A stretch of DNA of 64,000 bases, taken from positions 560,501 through 624,500 of the forward strand of contig CM040099.1 in assembly GCA_022496805.1 (NCBI GenBank). Direction: 5' to 3'. Origin of the DNA: Pohlia nutans. Taxonomy: Eukaryota; Streptophyta; Bryopsida; Bryales; Mniaceae. Below, piece after piece: positions 33,307-44,000 of this stretch. The position numbers were made by a program, and so were the translations under genes. Below the pieces are notes generated by a model. The model was given only the letters and a program-made list of their open reading frames with translations. It searched no databases and was not told the origin of the DNA. How positions within the stretch are numbered: position 1 is the stretch's first letter; the number at the start of each line of letters is the position of its first letter.

Positions 33307-34732
33307 GTTGATGAAGTGGATGGGGCTCAAATGAGCTCTCGGCACAAAGGGCTCATCCTTGGCCTATTCGTTTGATTCAAAACAAATTGATACAAGCTCC
33401 TACTGGGACTAAAAATTAAAGTTGAGGTTTAAAAAGACTACCAACACAATCACACTTCATCACACATCCCAGCTAAATCACCACCATAGCCAAACCATCA
33501 CCTCATGCTCTAAGACGAGCATCAAAAAAATAATTATGCACTCATCACCATTACTGTGACTAAAAATTCAAATGTAGAATTTCCAAAACAATCAACACGA
33601 TCATCATGATATGCACTACTGCCACCACGGCCAACGGCATAAACCAGCAAACCAAGCCCCAAAACGAGCATCATCAAGATAATTATGCATGCAACATCAT
33701 CCAAATGAGCACTTGACGAGTTGACAGCAGTGCAAGTAGGATTATCTTGTCGTGACGAGTACCCCTCTACTAAGAGTTCATACAAGAAATTTGATCAATC
33801 GGAATGAGGCTCCAATGGGCTCTCAATACCGAGGGCTTATCCATGACCTAGTACTGACTTGATGAGAAAAAAATTCACCTGCCCCCACTAGGACTAGACA
33901 TCCAAATCCTGAATTTGCAAGATCACTTGCACAAACACCACGACGCACACCATTTGGAACGACGCATACCATTTGCAACGATGCACACCACGGCCAAGGG
34001 CTCATACCAGCATTCCAAACCAACACAAGCATCATCAAGATAATTATCTACACAACTAAAGCACGAGGAGCACGAGATGACAACGTGATTAGGGTGTGCT
34101 TGTTGTTACAAGTACCCTACCACTAAGAGTTCATAATAACAATTTGATCTACTGGATGTGGTTTTAATAAGCTCTTGGTGCCGTTGCTCATCTATGGTCT
34201 AGTAGATTGATAGAAAAAATTACACCAGCTTTCACTGGGACTAGGAATCCAAGTCTAGATTTGGCAAGACCACAAACACGATCACCATGTCGTACACCAC
34301 GGCTACAACACAACCACGGCCAAGGCCCAAGACCAGCACCCCAAGATCCAAAACCCCAAGCCCCAACACGAGCATGAGAGCATCATCAAAATAATTATGC
34401 ACTCAACGTCACCATGACGAGCACGTGATGACAACGTGTGGAGATTGTGCCCATTGTGATGAGTACCCCTCCATCTAAAGGTCGTACATTGAATTTGATC
34501 AAGTGGAATATATTAAGCTCTAGTTGGCTCTTGGTACCGAGGACTTATCCATGGCTTAGTATTGGTTTGATGAAAAGATAAATTCACTAGCCCACACTAG
34601 GACTTGAAATCCAAATCCAAAATTTGCAAAACAACTGATACAAACACCACGATCACACCACTAGCACAAGACCACCACAGCTAAGGGCGAAGACCAGCAT
34701 TCCAAAAGCAGCACGAGCTCATCAAGATAATT
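33307..34732. repeat. Satellite of about 350 bp (right cluster, four units)
   Basis: The landmark around GAGGGCTTATCCATG recurs near 33336, 33818, 34170 and 34523. Spacings are about 482, 352 and 353 bp, so one unit is enlarged. Each unit has CACCACGGCCAAGGCCCA-like, GAGCATCATCAAGATAATTA and GACGAGTACCCC stretches. It is the same family as 10180-10763. Confidence 0.8.
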
Positions 34733-35269
34733 GTGAAATCAAGATCACCATTACGAGCACGTGACGATAGTTTAGTCATTAACAACATGTACTTGAATAT
34801 CACGACGAGTTTGTTGGGACAATGCGATAAGCTCGAGAATTTCAAACAACGTTGCGATGAGTACAATCAGCACAAGCATCTTCAGTTCAACATTGATCAA
34901 ACTTCAAGATGGACACAAAATTCTAGAGGCATCTGTACATCTTTGCTTGCTATATTCAAAACCGGGCCGTGCCCTTACTTGCAACTCCATCAACATTTGC
35001 AATTTGAGACACACACCTTGTCCAGGTCATTGCAATTAATAGCCATGGTGCAAACTCAACTTGTTGATCTCTCTTTAGCTCACTCCTCTCAGTTCTCTGG
35101 CGTTGACATTCACCACGCGCCGAGAGTCAAATCATGCATCACCACAATTTCTAGTAGCAACTCCAAGATTCACAAGCTTACATCTATTAGAGAGGCTAGA
35201 TCACTTGCAGCCACTCGCCAAATAAGAGAACACGTGAACAATACGGCCAAACATATATGCAAATACTAG
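34733..35269 (+). CDS. Hypothetical frame of 178 codons
   Basis: This is an open frame with several possible ATGs (MYLNITTSLLGQCDKLENF near 34790) and a His/Ser/Gln-rich composition. I recognise no domain. It begins at the edge of the satellite and ends just before SWIM relic iii, so it may be the remains of another gene or chance. Confidence 0.2.
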   Translation: MKSRSPLRARDDSLVINNMYLNITTSLLGQCDKLENFKQRCDEYNQHKHLQFNIDQTSRWTQNSRGICTSLLAIFKTGPCPYLQLHQHLQFETHTLSRSLQLIAMVQTQLVDLSLAHSSQFSGVDIHHAPRVKSCITTISSSNSKIHKLTSIREARSLAATRQIREHVNNTAKHICKY

Positions 35270-35382
35270 TACCTTGGTTGAGTGCGGCTGCATCAAAAAG
35301 ACTGCTAGTCCTAACTTGATACCATCTTGGCCATCGAATCAATCGTATGGTGCTCTAATACTTCTCGAGACCACCCTCTAAT

Positions 35383-35929
35383 ACTCCAGGAGGCCTGGTT
35401 TTGTCTTCGGTCCACAACAGCCCTTTCGCCTCGACGCCTCTTTACGACGTCTAAGGTGTTTGAGCCGGTGCTCTGGACTCACCTAAGGCCATTGCATGCT
35501 GACAGAGTCCCATCATCTCGAAACGGCAAGAACGTGCGTCGGAACATCAAGGCTCCAACGGAAGCTCACCGCAATCAATGGGAGAGTGCCTGAAACGTTA
35601 AGGCAAATATTCTCCGCGTCAACCTACTCCCCTATTCCGGGCTTGGTGCCATCATCGTGCTCCAGTCTGGGGTGGAGCGTGATGATAAGTTGTACAATAT
35701 CACATTGTGCAATTTTCCATCATGTACGTGCCCCCATTACGCGAGCATGAACTCTGCAGCTGTTGGGAGGCGTGGCCAGTACGTCAACTGCAAACACCTC
35801 TACTATATCTTTTGATTCTTTTGCAAGTTGGACTATAAAGTTGACACGTACATCCATGCTCCTACTCTCAGCTTGGATGAAGTAAAAAAGATTCTTCTGG
35901 CTGCAGGGATCATCAAGACTGAGGATTGA
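35383..35929 (+). pseudogene. SWIM-MULE relic (copy iii), C-terminus only
   Basis: Nucleotide similarity to copies i and ii starts near 35383 (CCAGGAGGCC). The C-terminal part encodes the SWIM finger (PSCTCPHYASMNSAAVG, then CKHLYYIF). It is broken by frameshifts before 35600 and by a TGA near 35813 between YIF and FFCKLDYKVDTYIHAP. It ends IIKTED at 35929, as in copy i. It is followed by a type-2 block. Confidence 0.75.
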
Positions 35930-36234
35930 AGAATAAGGACCAATCGGTGTTGAGACGGGGAGACTATGACTAGAATCAATAGCTTACTACTTTGACTAGC
36001 TGATGCCCTATTTCGAATTGATTGAAGTAATTGCATGATAAGTTTGACCAGTAGAACTATGTATTACAAAAAAAGAAAAAGAAAAATACTACATATAGAT
36101 CCACATGTTCTCTTTCCGTTCTTTGTCTCTTTTTCAAGAAGCATACCGGATGGGGTTGAATTTCACCCATATACCCTAGAATTTTCCATTTATTTACCCT
36201 AAAACTTTAACATTAACCTACACTAAGTACTAAC

Positions 36235-36426
36235 CCACGGTTATAGGTCCAGCGGTCATAGGGTGCCAAAATTTACTATTATTAGTAATAAATCTAACAA
36301 TAGTATTTTATTTTCTAAAATTAGAGTCATTTTGTAAATTCAGATGGATCCTAGGCTCTAGGCTCCCCAAATCCCCGCTCTCCGCTCTTGGGCTCTCCTC
36401 CCTAGGCTCGAACGCTAGCGTCGTTG
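36235..36426 (+). other. Type-2 terminal block after SWIM relic iii
   Basis: It begins CCCACGGTTATAGGTCCAGC, continues TCATAGGGTGCCAAAATTTA and GCTCTCCGCTCTTGGGCTCT, and ends ACGCTAGCGTCGTTG. The ten-base ACGCTAGCGT is a perfect palindrome. Beyond TCGTTG lies the antisense N-terminal transposase fragment. Confidence 0.75.
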
Positions 36427-37400
36427 GGTTTATGGATGTACCCGTCCATACAGTCTCGTTCTTCTTAGAAGTGCGTTTTAGATAATCACAGACAGTGTTT
36501 TCACAACAGAGATGGCCCACGCACGCTGACCTTCTGAACTTAAGCCCCAAATTATTGTTAATATTAGAAGTGAGAGTGCGCGTCCAAGCATGACCATCAT
36601 ACCGTTTGTCCATTCCTTCCATGCTCTTGGTACTCGAGGAATGAACACTCACTCTACACGCAGGCAATTCAAAAACAACATCCCCATCAAACGTGGGCGG
36701 CAGGAACTGAACCTTTTGATATTCAATGGCGTCGAAATCAATCTGGGCCAATTCATTCCGACAGCAAGGAATGCCATGCATTTGTTTCAGACATTGCATG
36801 ATACTGAGAGAATCAGAAGAAGCAGGATAGAAAGGAGGAAGATGGACTTGTACATGGTGTGCGATAAGTGGACTGATGAGGAAGCGGGAATGGATTCAAT
36901 GTCTTTCCCTCGTTAGATCTACACAAGGCAGGTGTCTCTCCTTCCGATTTGCTAGAGAGTTCTACAATCGCAGGGAGATGCTCTTGTTTCACTTTGCGAA
37001 GCTTAAGCATGATCTCGGCAGCGGATCGAGTAGTATGGGGGATTTGAGAACACTACGTGGCAAGAACCGGAGCTTCTACAGTAGAAGTATCAGAGTTGTT
37101 AACTAGGATCTCGGTGGAGGCCGCTAATTGAGATGGTGTCATACCATACGCTCTATACTGACCAGGGTGAAGGAGCCAGTAATAGCCATCGCGATCCTCA
37201 CATCTAGCCTCCAGGACAACCTCTTTCACTATTCCGTAATTCTCTAAAACTTCTTCAGTCAGCATGGTAGAGGTTTCTGCGATTCCAAAACGGATGGTGA
37301 GGAGATTGGCGGGGACCTTCACAAAACCCTCATCGCCTATGGGAACAACTAGAGGGACTTCATCACCTTCGAAATGAATCGAAGCCATACTGCACTGCAT
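36427..37400 (-). pseudogene. N-terminal fragment of a SWIM-MULE transposase-family gene
   Basis: The minus strand gives MASIHFEGDEVPLVVPIGDE and VKVPANLLTIRFGIAETSTM, later LKLRKVKQEHLPAIVEL. It then has NELAQIDFDAIEYQKVQF, FDGDVVFELPACRVS and the zinc finger LKFRRSACVGHLCCENTVCD. The three segments are in different frames, so frameshifts are present. They align in order with copy i (LRAIMINIRN, NELAHIDFD, FDGDVVFELP, LKFRRLTCVG). The fragment stops at KNETVWTGTS, where the type-2 block begins. An element end has therefore joined inside this gene. Confidence 0.7.
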
Positions 37401-38063
37401 GGGATGTTTGTACTGTCACGGAAAGAAGTGAGAAGGAAATGAGAGTTGTTGTATTTATTCTCTCATCAGGGACAACGATGTTAAAAGCAACTGTTGACCA
37501 TTTTGACGTACTAGTAAAGCAATTCTTTTTTGAATTATATCGCAGGATCAAGTAAACATGGACGTTGAAGGACCGAATTTCAAAGACGGCGGCCATAGTA
37601 TACTTAAAAAACATTTGTGACAGGTAAGGTGATGCTAATGTATTGCTCGAATGGCAAAAATAGTACGCAGTCTGAAAATGACGGCTGCATGAACATTGTG
37701 GAAGCTAATGCACTGACAGTTAAGCATCGTGTTGAGGAAGTTGGTAGCCTGTACTGAAGCCATAATGAACCAAGAATGAAGCTTGATACTTAATTGATCT
37801 TTATAATCTATAAATGGTGAACATGTTTAAAGATACTACGTAAACAAAAATGACAACATCACAAAATGTGTGGACGGCCGAGGCAAAATGGAGGCTACAT
37901 TCATGCACGTAGCAAGCGATGCCTAAATTAATAACATGGAATAGAGTAGTTTGAAATCTACATTATAGCTCCCTATATATATGCTCCAGATATTCCTTAT
38001 GCTAAAGATTGCTACTGACAACGTCAATTGAGTTGTACGAGTTGCCTTCAGAGAACGCTACGT

Positions 38064-38579
38064 CTAAATTACTCCTTGCACCGGGGAGGAACTAAAAGAC
38101 TCGCCGTCATCAGATTCTGAGTTGCTCGTGGCGTCAAGAATGGAATCCCAAAACGGAGGTTGGGGATCGTCATCGAAGTGCTCTTGGACAGCATCAAAGA
38201 TGGCTTGGGGAACGATTTGAACGTCCTGGCACTGGATATTGCACGGATCTGGAAGTCCAAGCATGTCGCAAACATAATGACACCATATCAACGTCCACAA
38301 AACAGGAGGCCGAGGATAGAAATTCCAAATTCCACACGGGATATCATGTCGTCCAAGAACCCCTTTTTCCAGGCGCAGGATGGAGATGTCGACGCGCCAG
38401 TCATTAGAACACTGCATCTCGCTCATCCACATTTCGATTGCCTCCTGCAAAGTGTCAACACGGTATCTCATTTGGACGAACCTATCATTCTTCCACTGCA
38501 TAGGGTAGTCGTCGATGCTTTGAGCCGACACGAGTCTCCAGGTGAATTCCTCAAAACCGCGAGGAGTATGACCTTCCAT
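38064..38579 (-). CDS. Hypothetical protein, about 171 aa
   Basis: The first ATG is at 38579 (MEGHTPRGFEEFTWRLVSAQ). A TATATAAT-like box on the minus strand lies near 38690, a plausible distance upstream. The protein has aromatic-rich segments (GIWNFYPRPPVLWTLIWCHY) and an acidic Ser-rich tail (SNSESDDGESFSSSP). I do not recognise it. The frame is uninterrupted and its composition looks like protein. About 660 bp on its 3' side (37401-38060) show no gene. Confidence 0.45.
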   Translation of the reverse strand: MEGHTPRGFEEFTWRLVSAQSIDDYPMQWKNDRFVQMRYRVDTLQEAIEMWMSEMQCSNDWRVDISILRLEKGVLGRHDIPCGIWNFYPRPPVLWTLIWCHYVCDMLGLPDPCNIQCQDVQIVPQAIFDAVQEHFDDDPQPPFWDSILDATSNSESDDGESFSSSPVQGVI

Positions 38580-38989
38580 CACAAGATTAAAGATATTGGG
38601 CAGAAACTCAAGCGAACATTTGAGAAGTGAAAGCGAAGCGACAAGAACTTTGTTCCGGAGTTGATAAATCTCTAGCAAGGTATTATATAAAGATCAGTGG
38701 CATTTTCTATAAAGTGGACGAATGGAAAATTGTGTAGGACTAATGAATGCAATCGGAGAGTTCATGAAATGCGAAGATAGCCAACAGTGACATGGTTTAA
38801 ACAAATCAAACAATTTCTGTGGACATAATTAGGTGAAACACTTGATTGGATATTCAGAATTAGAAATTTTCAAAATATCTTGTTTATTCATGATATCTTA
38901 AAGACGACTGTGGACAACTAAATGAGAAGACAATGTCAGAGTGATTGAACTATAAAGAAATTGGATATAAAAAACTAAATTTGAAACTT

Positions 38990-39055
38990 CGGCTGACAAC
39001 TTATTATAGTTGGGGAGCCTGCCGGCAAGCCTTCAATAGTTGTCAGCGAAATTCG
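38990..39055. repeat. Imperfect hairpin
   Basis: GCTGACAACT at about 38993 pairs with AGTTGTCAGC near 39045. A GCCGGC-centred stretch lies between. I see no further function. Confidence 0.35.
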
Positions 39056-39379
39056 GGGAGACGACTGCGATAGACTTGATGAAGGTGAGGATGGATGAAC
39101 GGACAGTTGTAGAGTCTGGACACATCGTTGAAATATTCTTAGCGACTCTTACAAGACACTGAGTGAGTGGAGTTGATCAATTCATTTGTGAATCACAGTT
39201 TCTCCTAGAACGTTTTGTTTGCTATGATTTTAGTTCTGATTGTAGTATGGAGGGCTGATGCCGGTAGAGAATGTTGCGATGAAGATCTTAGTGCTGGAGT
39301 TGTAGAATTGCATGAAGTAATGTGGGCTGCTAGTAATTAAGTCTTAGAGTTATGATGTGTCTATGCAAGTATAGGACAG

Positions 39380-39598
39380 ATGCAACGTGAAGATCGTGTT
39401 AGAGAGCAAAAGAGTCAGAATGTGCAAAACATGAAAAGAAAGAAACCAAAGGTTGTATACTCAAGTAGGAAGGAGATAGAGGCAAGCCGAATGAGGCAAA
39501 CGAGGACAAGAACAAGGAAGGCAATGTTCATTAGAATGACACAAAATGGTCATTTTGAGACTCCCAGCCCTCTATTGCGGGCGTCCTTTCAAGGATAG
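39380..39598 (+). CDS. Small Arg/Lys-rich hypothetical protein
   Basis: This 72-codon frame (MQREDRVREQKSQNVQNM at its start) is highly basic (RQTRTRTRKAMFIRMTQNG). No promoter or relative was seen. From 39600 to 40150 I see nothing further. Confidence 0.2.
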   Translation: MQREDRVREQKSQNVQNMKRKKPKVVYSSRKEIEASRMRQTRTRTRKAMFIRMTQNGHFETPSPLLRASFQG

Positions 39599-40152
39599 TT
39601 GTTGAAGCCAAAGATAAAGAAAGGTCGAATTAGATTGATTGATGAAATAAAAGAACTAGTAGTTACTTTGAGCTCATTACAATCATGGATAAACAAAAGA
39701 AATTAATGCTCATTAAATTGAGACAACTTGCACATTCTGAGACTTCCATACACCAACCCATTCAATTGAGCACATTTGAAGTGAAAAGTATGAAGAGCAC
39801 ACTGATGCCATCTGCTTTGTGGAAGTTCGCACGTATTATTTGATATATGGGAGCGTGGGAATTTCCAGAACCGTGCTCATGTACACAGGTTTAGAAGATA
39901 ATGCGTCCTAGAGTATACAAGTATGACTAGTACTAGTAGATGATGATACAGTTATAGACATGAGATATTCGAATATGCCCTTGGCAATATAGGTTTTCAA
40001 GAACAACATACGGTGGTACACAAGAACAACTGTACGCTATCAGGGTATCAAATGTTTATGGGGTTCTGTGGGGACAGCTAATATTTATAGTGAGCTAGTG
40101 ACACAACAATAAGTGACGTACTACTACTACGGGGAACACATGACCCCCTAAG

Positions 40153-41066
40153 CTAGCCATCCTTGCCTCCAGTATGACGATTCTTCTTAGCCTCCAACGC
40201 TTCCTCCAACGCTTTCACCTCTGCCAGGCCTCGAAGGATAGCCCTCAGGCGAGAATCTCCTTCACGGCGCGGCGGAATGTCGTAGTCCTCGAGTGATCGG
40301 GTAGGCCGAGGAGCCTTCACCCGGTTTGTGGAGCGTAGGTTCGGATAGCCGACACCGATGGATCTTGAGTCCTCCGGCCGACGAGCATCACGCAACACTG
40401 GACGACCGGGGACCGGACCGGCTGAGCCAGAAGATACACCACTCCGCGGCGGACGCAAAGGGGCCGGGCGCAAATTATCCTCGATTCGAGGACACTGAGC
40501 AGGTTTGGAGGAACGTAAAGGGGCCGGGCCCAAATTATCCTCAATCCAAGGACACTGAGCAGGTTTCAAAGAAGGCAAAGGAGCCGGGCGCTTGCGACTC
40601 CCGCCCGAGCGGGCCGGCCCGCTTACAGTTGGTCCAGGTGCAGGAGGACGCACCAGCGGAGCTTTGTCATCATCGAGGCGAGGATCCCCAACGCCACCAT
40701 CAGGGCCTCCGTACAACTTCCTGTGGGGGGTGGACTCGGTACGCGGAGTCGGCGAAAGAGAGCGACATCGGACTGGCGAAGAGCGCTTCAGCGGCGAAGG
40801 GGACCTGACGGGGGTTCTGACGGGGCCTCGATCGGGAGGGCTGTTGACAACGCCATCCTCCTCATTCTTCTTCGTGGAGTAGTCCATTGCAGCAGACGCA
40901 GCGTCCGTGGCCGAGCTGGGGACGTAGGGCCTTGAATACTTGGAGGGGCCGCAGCTACCTCCCGCAGACTCGGATCCTCCGAGGAACGATGCGCTCGATC
41001 CCGACTGCAGACTCTTTGTGAGGAGCTGCTCAGGGGGAGTACGGTAGACCGTGAAACCGGTCGCCT
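40153..41066 (-). CDS. Proline-rich disordered protein containing two P3 repeats
   Basis: This minus-strand frame probably starts as an exon after a TACTCAG acceptor near 41067. It is rich in Pro, Ser and Arg (TPVRSPSPLKRSSPVRCRSL) and ends with a helical basic segment (LAEVKALEEALEAKKNRHTG). An internal duplication reads KPAQCP-(W/R)IEDNL-(G/R)PAPL twice. The IEDN parts are encoded by P3 palindromes at 40476-40500 and 40537-40556. It could be a separate gene or the 3' exons of the FCP1-like gene just upstream. The function is unknown. Confidence 0.45.
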
Positions 41067-44000
41067 GAGTAGAGAACATGATCAGGGGGGTGAAGACATG
41101 AAAAGCAACGGCGGGTGGTCCAACAACACATCTTAGAATAAAGGATCCATGTCCCAGATCAATACAAGTATGAGAGAAGACAAACACATGCAATAGGTCC
41201 CGAAAACACAATGAGCATTTACATGATTCCGATTTACACATTATATTTATACAAGGTGGCGTACAAAATTAATGATACAAAATGTAATTACAGTTCGAAG
41301 ACCCAGACAACGTCACTCCTACATAACAAGGCGACCCTGAACTAACGAATCCCCGGGAAGTCGTAAAATTGGCCGGAAAAGGCTAAGGACTGATTGAGCC
41401 CACGACGGATGTGGGCCTAGAGAGGATCAGACGGTTCAAGCGGACCACGCCCCATCCGATTATCCTCCACGTACGCACGCAGCTGGCCCGGTGCACAGGA
41501 GGAGTGCACTGGCGAAGCCACGGAGCCAGGGACCCCATGAGGAAGTCGTCTCTAGTTTTAGAACGGGACCAGGATTCTAAGAAAATTGCGTTTCCCGCCT
41601 CATTGCACACACTCTTCTCGAGGGAATCGTCTATGAGGAGGGTGTTGTCCTTGTCAATAACAGCCCCATTGGAAATGGAGAACACCCGTTTGGAGAGGTC
41701 CTTGAAGAAGATCTCCTTGGTGCCAGACAAGTCCTTAAGGTGCTGCCCCTCTGAGATTTCAACCTTAGTGCAGAAATCCTGCCCCATGATCTCGTAGGGC
41801 TTTTTGGCGCTATAGAAGAGGAACCCCGCGATGAGCTCGACGGTGGACCTCCTCATGGAGCTCCAGACGAAGACATGATCGGCGACCTCGGCGACGATGG
41901 CGAGGAACTCCGCCAGACGGGGACGAGTGTAGACAGCCTTCGGGCCAACTACTGTGGGATGCGACGACGAAAAGAGGTGCATTTCGATATGGTTGACCCG
42001 CGCAGATTTTGGGATCTGGGACCTATCGATGCACTGGCAGAGAATGCCGTTCAAGTCGAAAACGATATTCAACCACTTCTTCCGCGGTAGGGACCCTATA
42101 GACGATACACTCCGCTACACGGCGACTCCGCTACACGGCGACTCCGCTACCTACCTGATCAAGGCAAACACAGAACAAGTGGAGTTACCTGATTGAACGC
42201 AGAAGCAGAGACAGGGGAGCCAGAGAGTGGGGCAAAGCATTTCATCCCACTAAGTGAGGGCAGGACACCCTCCACATGTGATGGTTTCAGGGGCAGCGGA
42301 CGGAGCACACTTTTAAGCAATGTCGGCTGGACAAAAACATGGAAAATGAGAAGACATTAGGCAAGGATATTCAAAAAATGAGCTCCTCATATATTAAATT
42401 TACATAGTCAATATATTATACAATCATCCGGTAAAAAAATGTCGCCGAAGGGGCAGCTATGCACACATCACAAAACTACATCCGGAAGCCGTGAATCTAC
42501 ACTATCCTACAGGAGGTTGTCGCAACGAGGCGGGTCGACAGACGAGGCACTCCCTCCTGTCAACCAAAATGAATAGAAATAAGAGTCTGCATCCGGGCAA
42601 TGACAGATTGATGGAGGTAGTACATTACTTCCGTCAAGTGGCATCCCGGCGACTCATCAATATTCATAAGGGTTTGAAAGGTCAGGGGAGTGTACCTGAT
42701 CTAGGAGACTGTGTGAGTCGTCGTCGACGAACTCCACGGCGGGTACGATCGGTGCCGGCTCGGGCTGAAGCAGCAGAGCGCCGTCTTCGTAGTCTACAAG
42801 CTCCTCATCTAAAGCAAGTGGCGGACAGCCGCCGACCTCTGCATCGGCATGCGGGGGAGTCAACCGCACAAAATCGAATTGAGTCTCGGCCTCAGCAGGC
42901 AGGGCGAGGGAGGCATCCTTGGGACTTGGACGAGGCACAGCAGTATCCTCGAGTCGAGGATGTCCAGAATTATCCTCGACTCAAGGATGGTGGTGTACCG
43001 GGGAGGTACGCGCGGGGATCTCTTCATGAGGTTCGTTCAGTTGAGCCCGAGGGGAAGCGCTGCCAACGGAATCCTGAGAAGCAGGAAGCGCTGCAGCAGA
43101 TGTAACCGCAGCTGGAGCAGGCAAGGAGCAAGACATATCCTCGGGTCAAGGATCACGAGGAGCATTGTAAGCGGGAAGGTGGAGGCCCGAGTCCTGAGTA
43201 CCAGTGGTGGTGCTCACCGCCAAATTCATGGGCCCAGCAGACGGAGTAGAAGAACCCGCGTTTTGGGAGCTCCTAAGGTCGTTTAAGTACTTGGCCCTCA
43301 ACTTTGCCATGAATTCCTCTCTGGCTTTGGCCTCTGCATCCAGTTTGGCTTTGGCGAGCACCTCATCGTACTGCAGTTTACGCTTTGCCTTAGCCGCCTC
43401 CAACTCCTGAACCTTTCTCATCAAAGCTTCCTCATTCTCCCTCTTCAGCTTCTTCCTTGCCAGTTTCTCTTCCCACCAGGAAAGCTCGTAAGCAACGCAG
43501 TCGTTCTCTTTGCCATCGACAGAGGTCGAGTTGCGTTTCATTACTTTGAGCTTCGCGATTTGCTCTTCGATGGGCTCAATCTCACTGGTGGACGACGGCG
43601 CAGGGCGAGCGCTCGGTTCTGAGACAACATTTGCAACTGAAGCAGACGGTGCTGGCTGATCGTCGTCGGAGTCGCTGAGCTCTATATAAGCAGTTGAAGC
43701 AAAGTCGTCAGCGATCGCCTTTCCCTTGTCCCGACTCCGTTTTGGGGGAGGAGGACCAGAAGAGCTCGGTGGCGCTGCTTCTTCGGATTGCTCAGGAGCA
43801 GGAGGAGCAGGAGGAGAATCCATGGCGCGAGTATCCTCGACTCGAGGATCCGGGGGAGGAGAACTATGGGCCGATCGACCTTCTATGGCTCTAGGTCTCT
43901 GGGGAGTCCGTTTCCTTGCCGCCCGAGGCTTGTCCGTCGTGAAGTCGGGATCGTCATCCTTGTCGGAAGCTCCATCGCTCGACGAGCCGTCCTCATCTTC

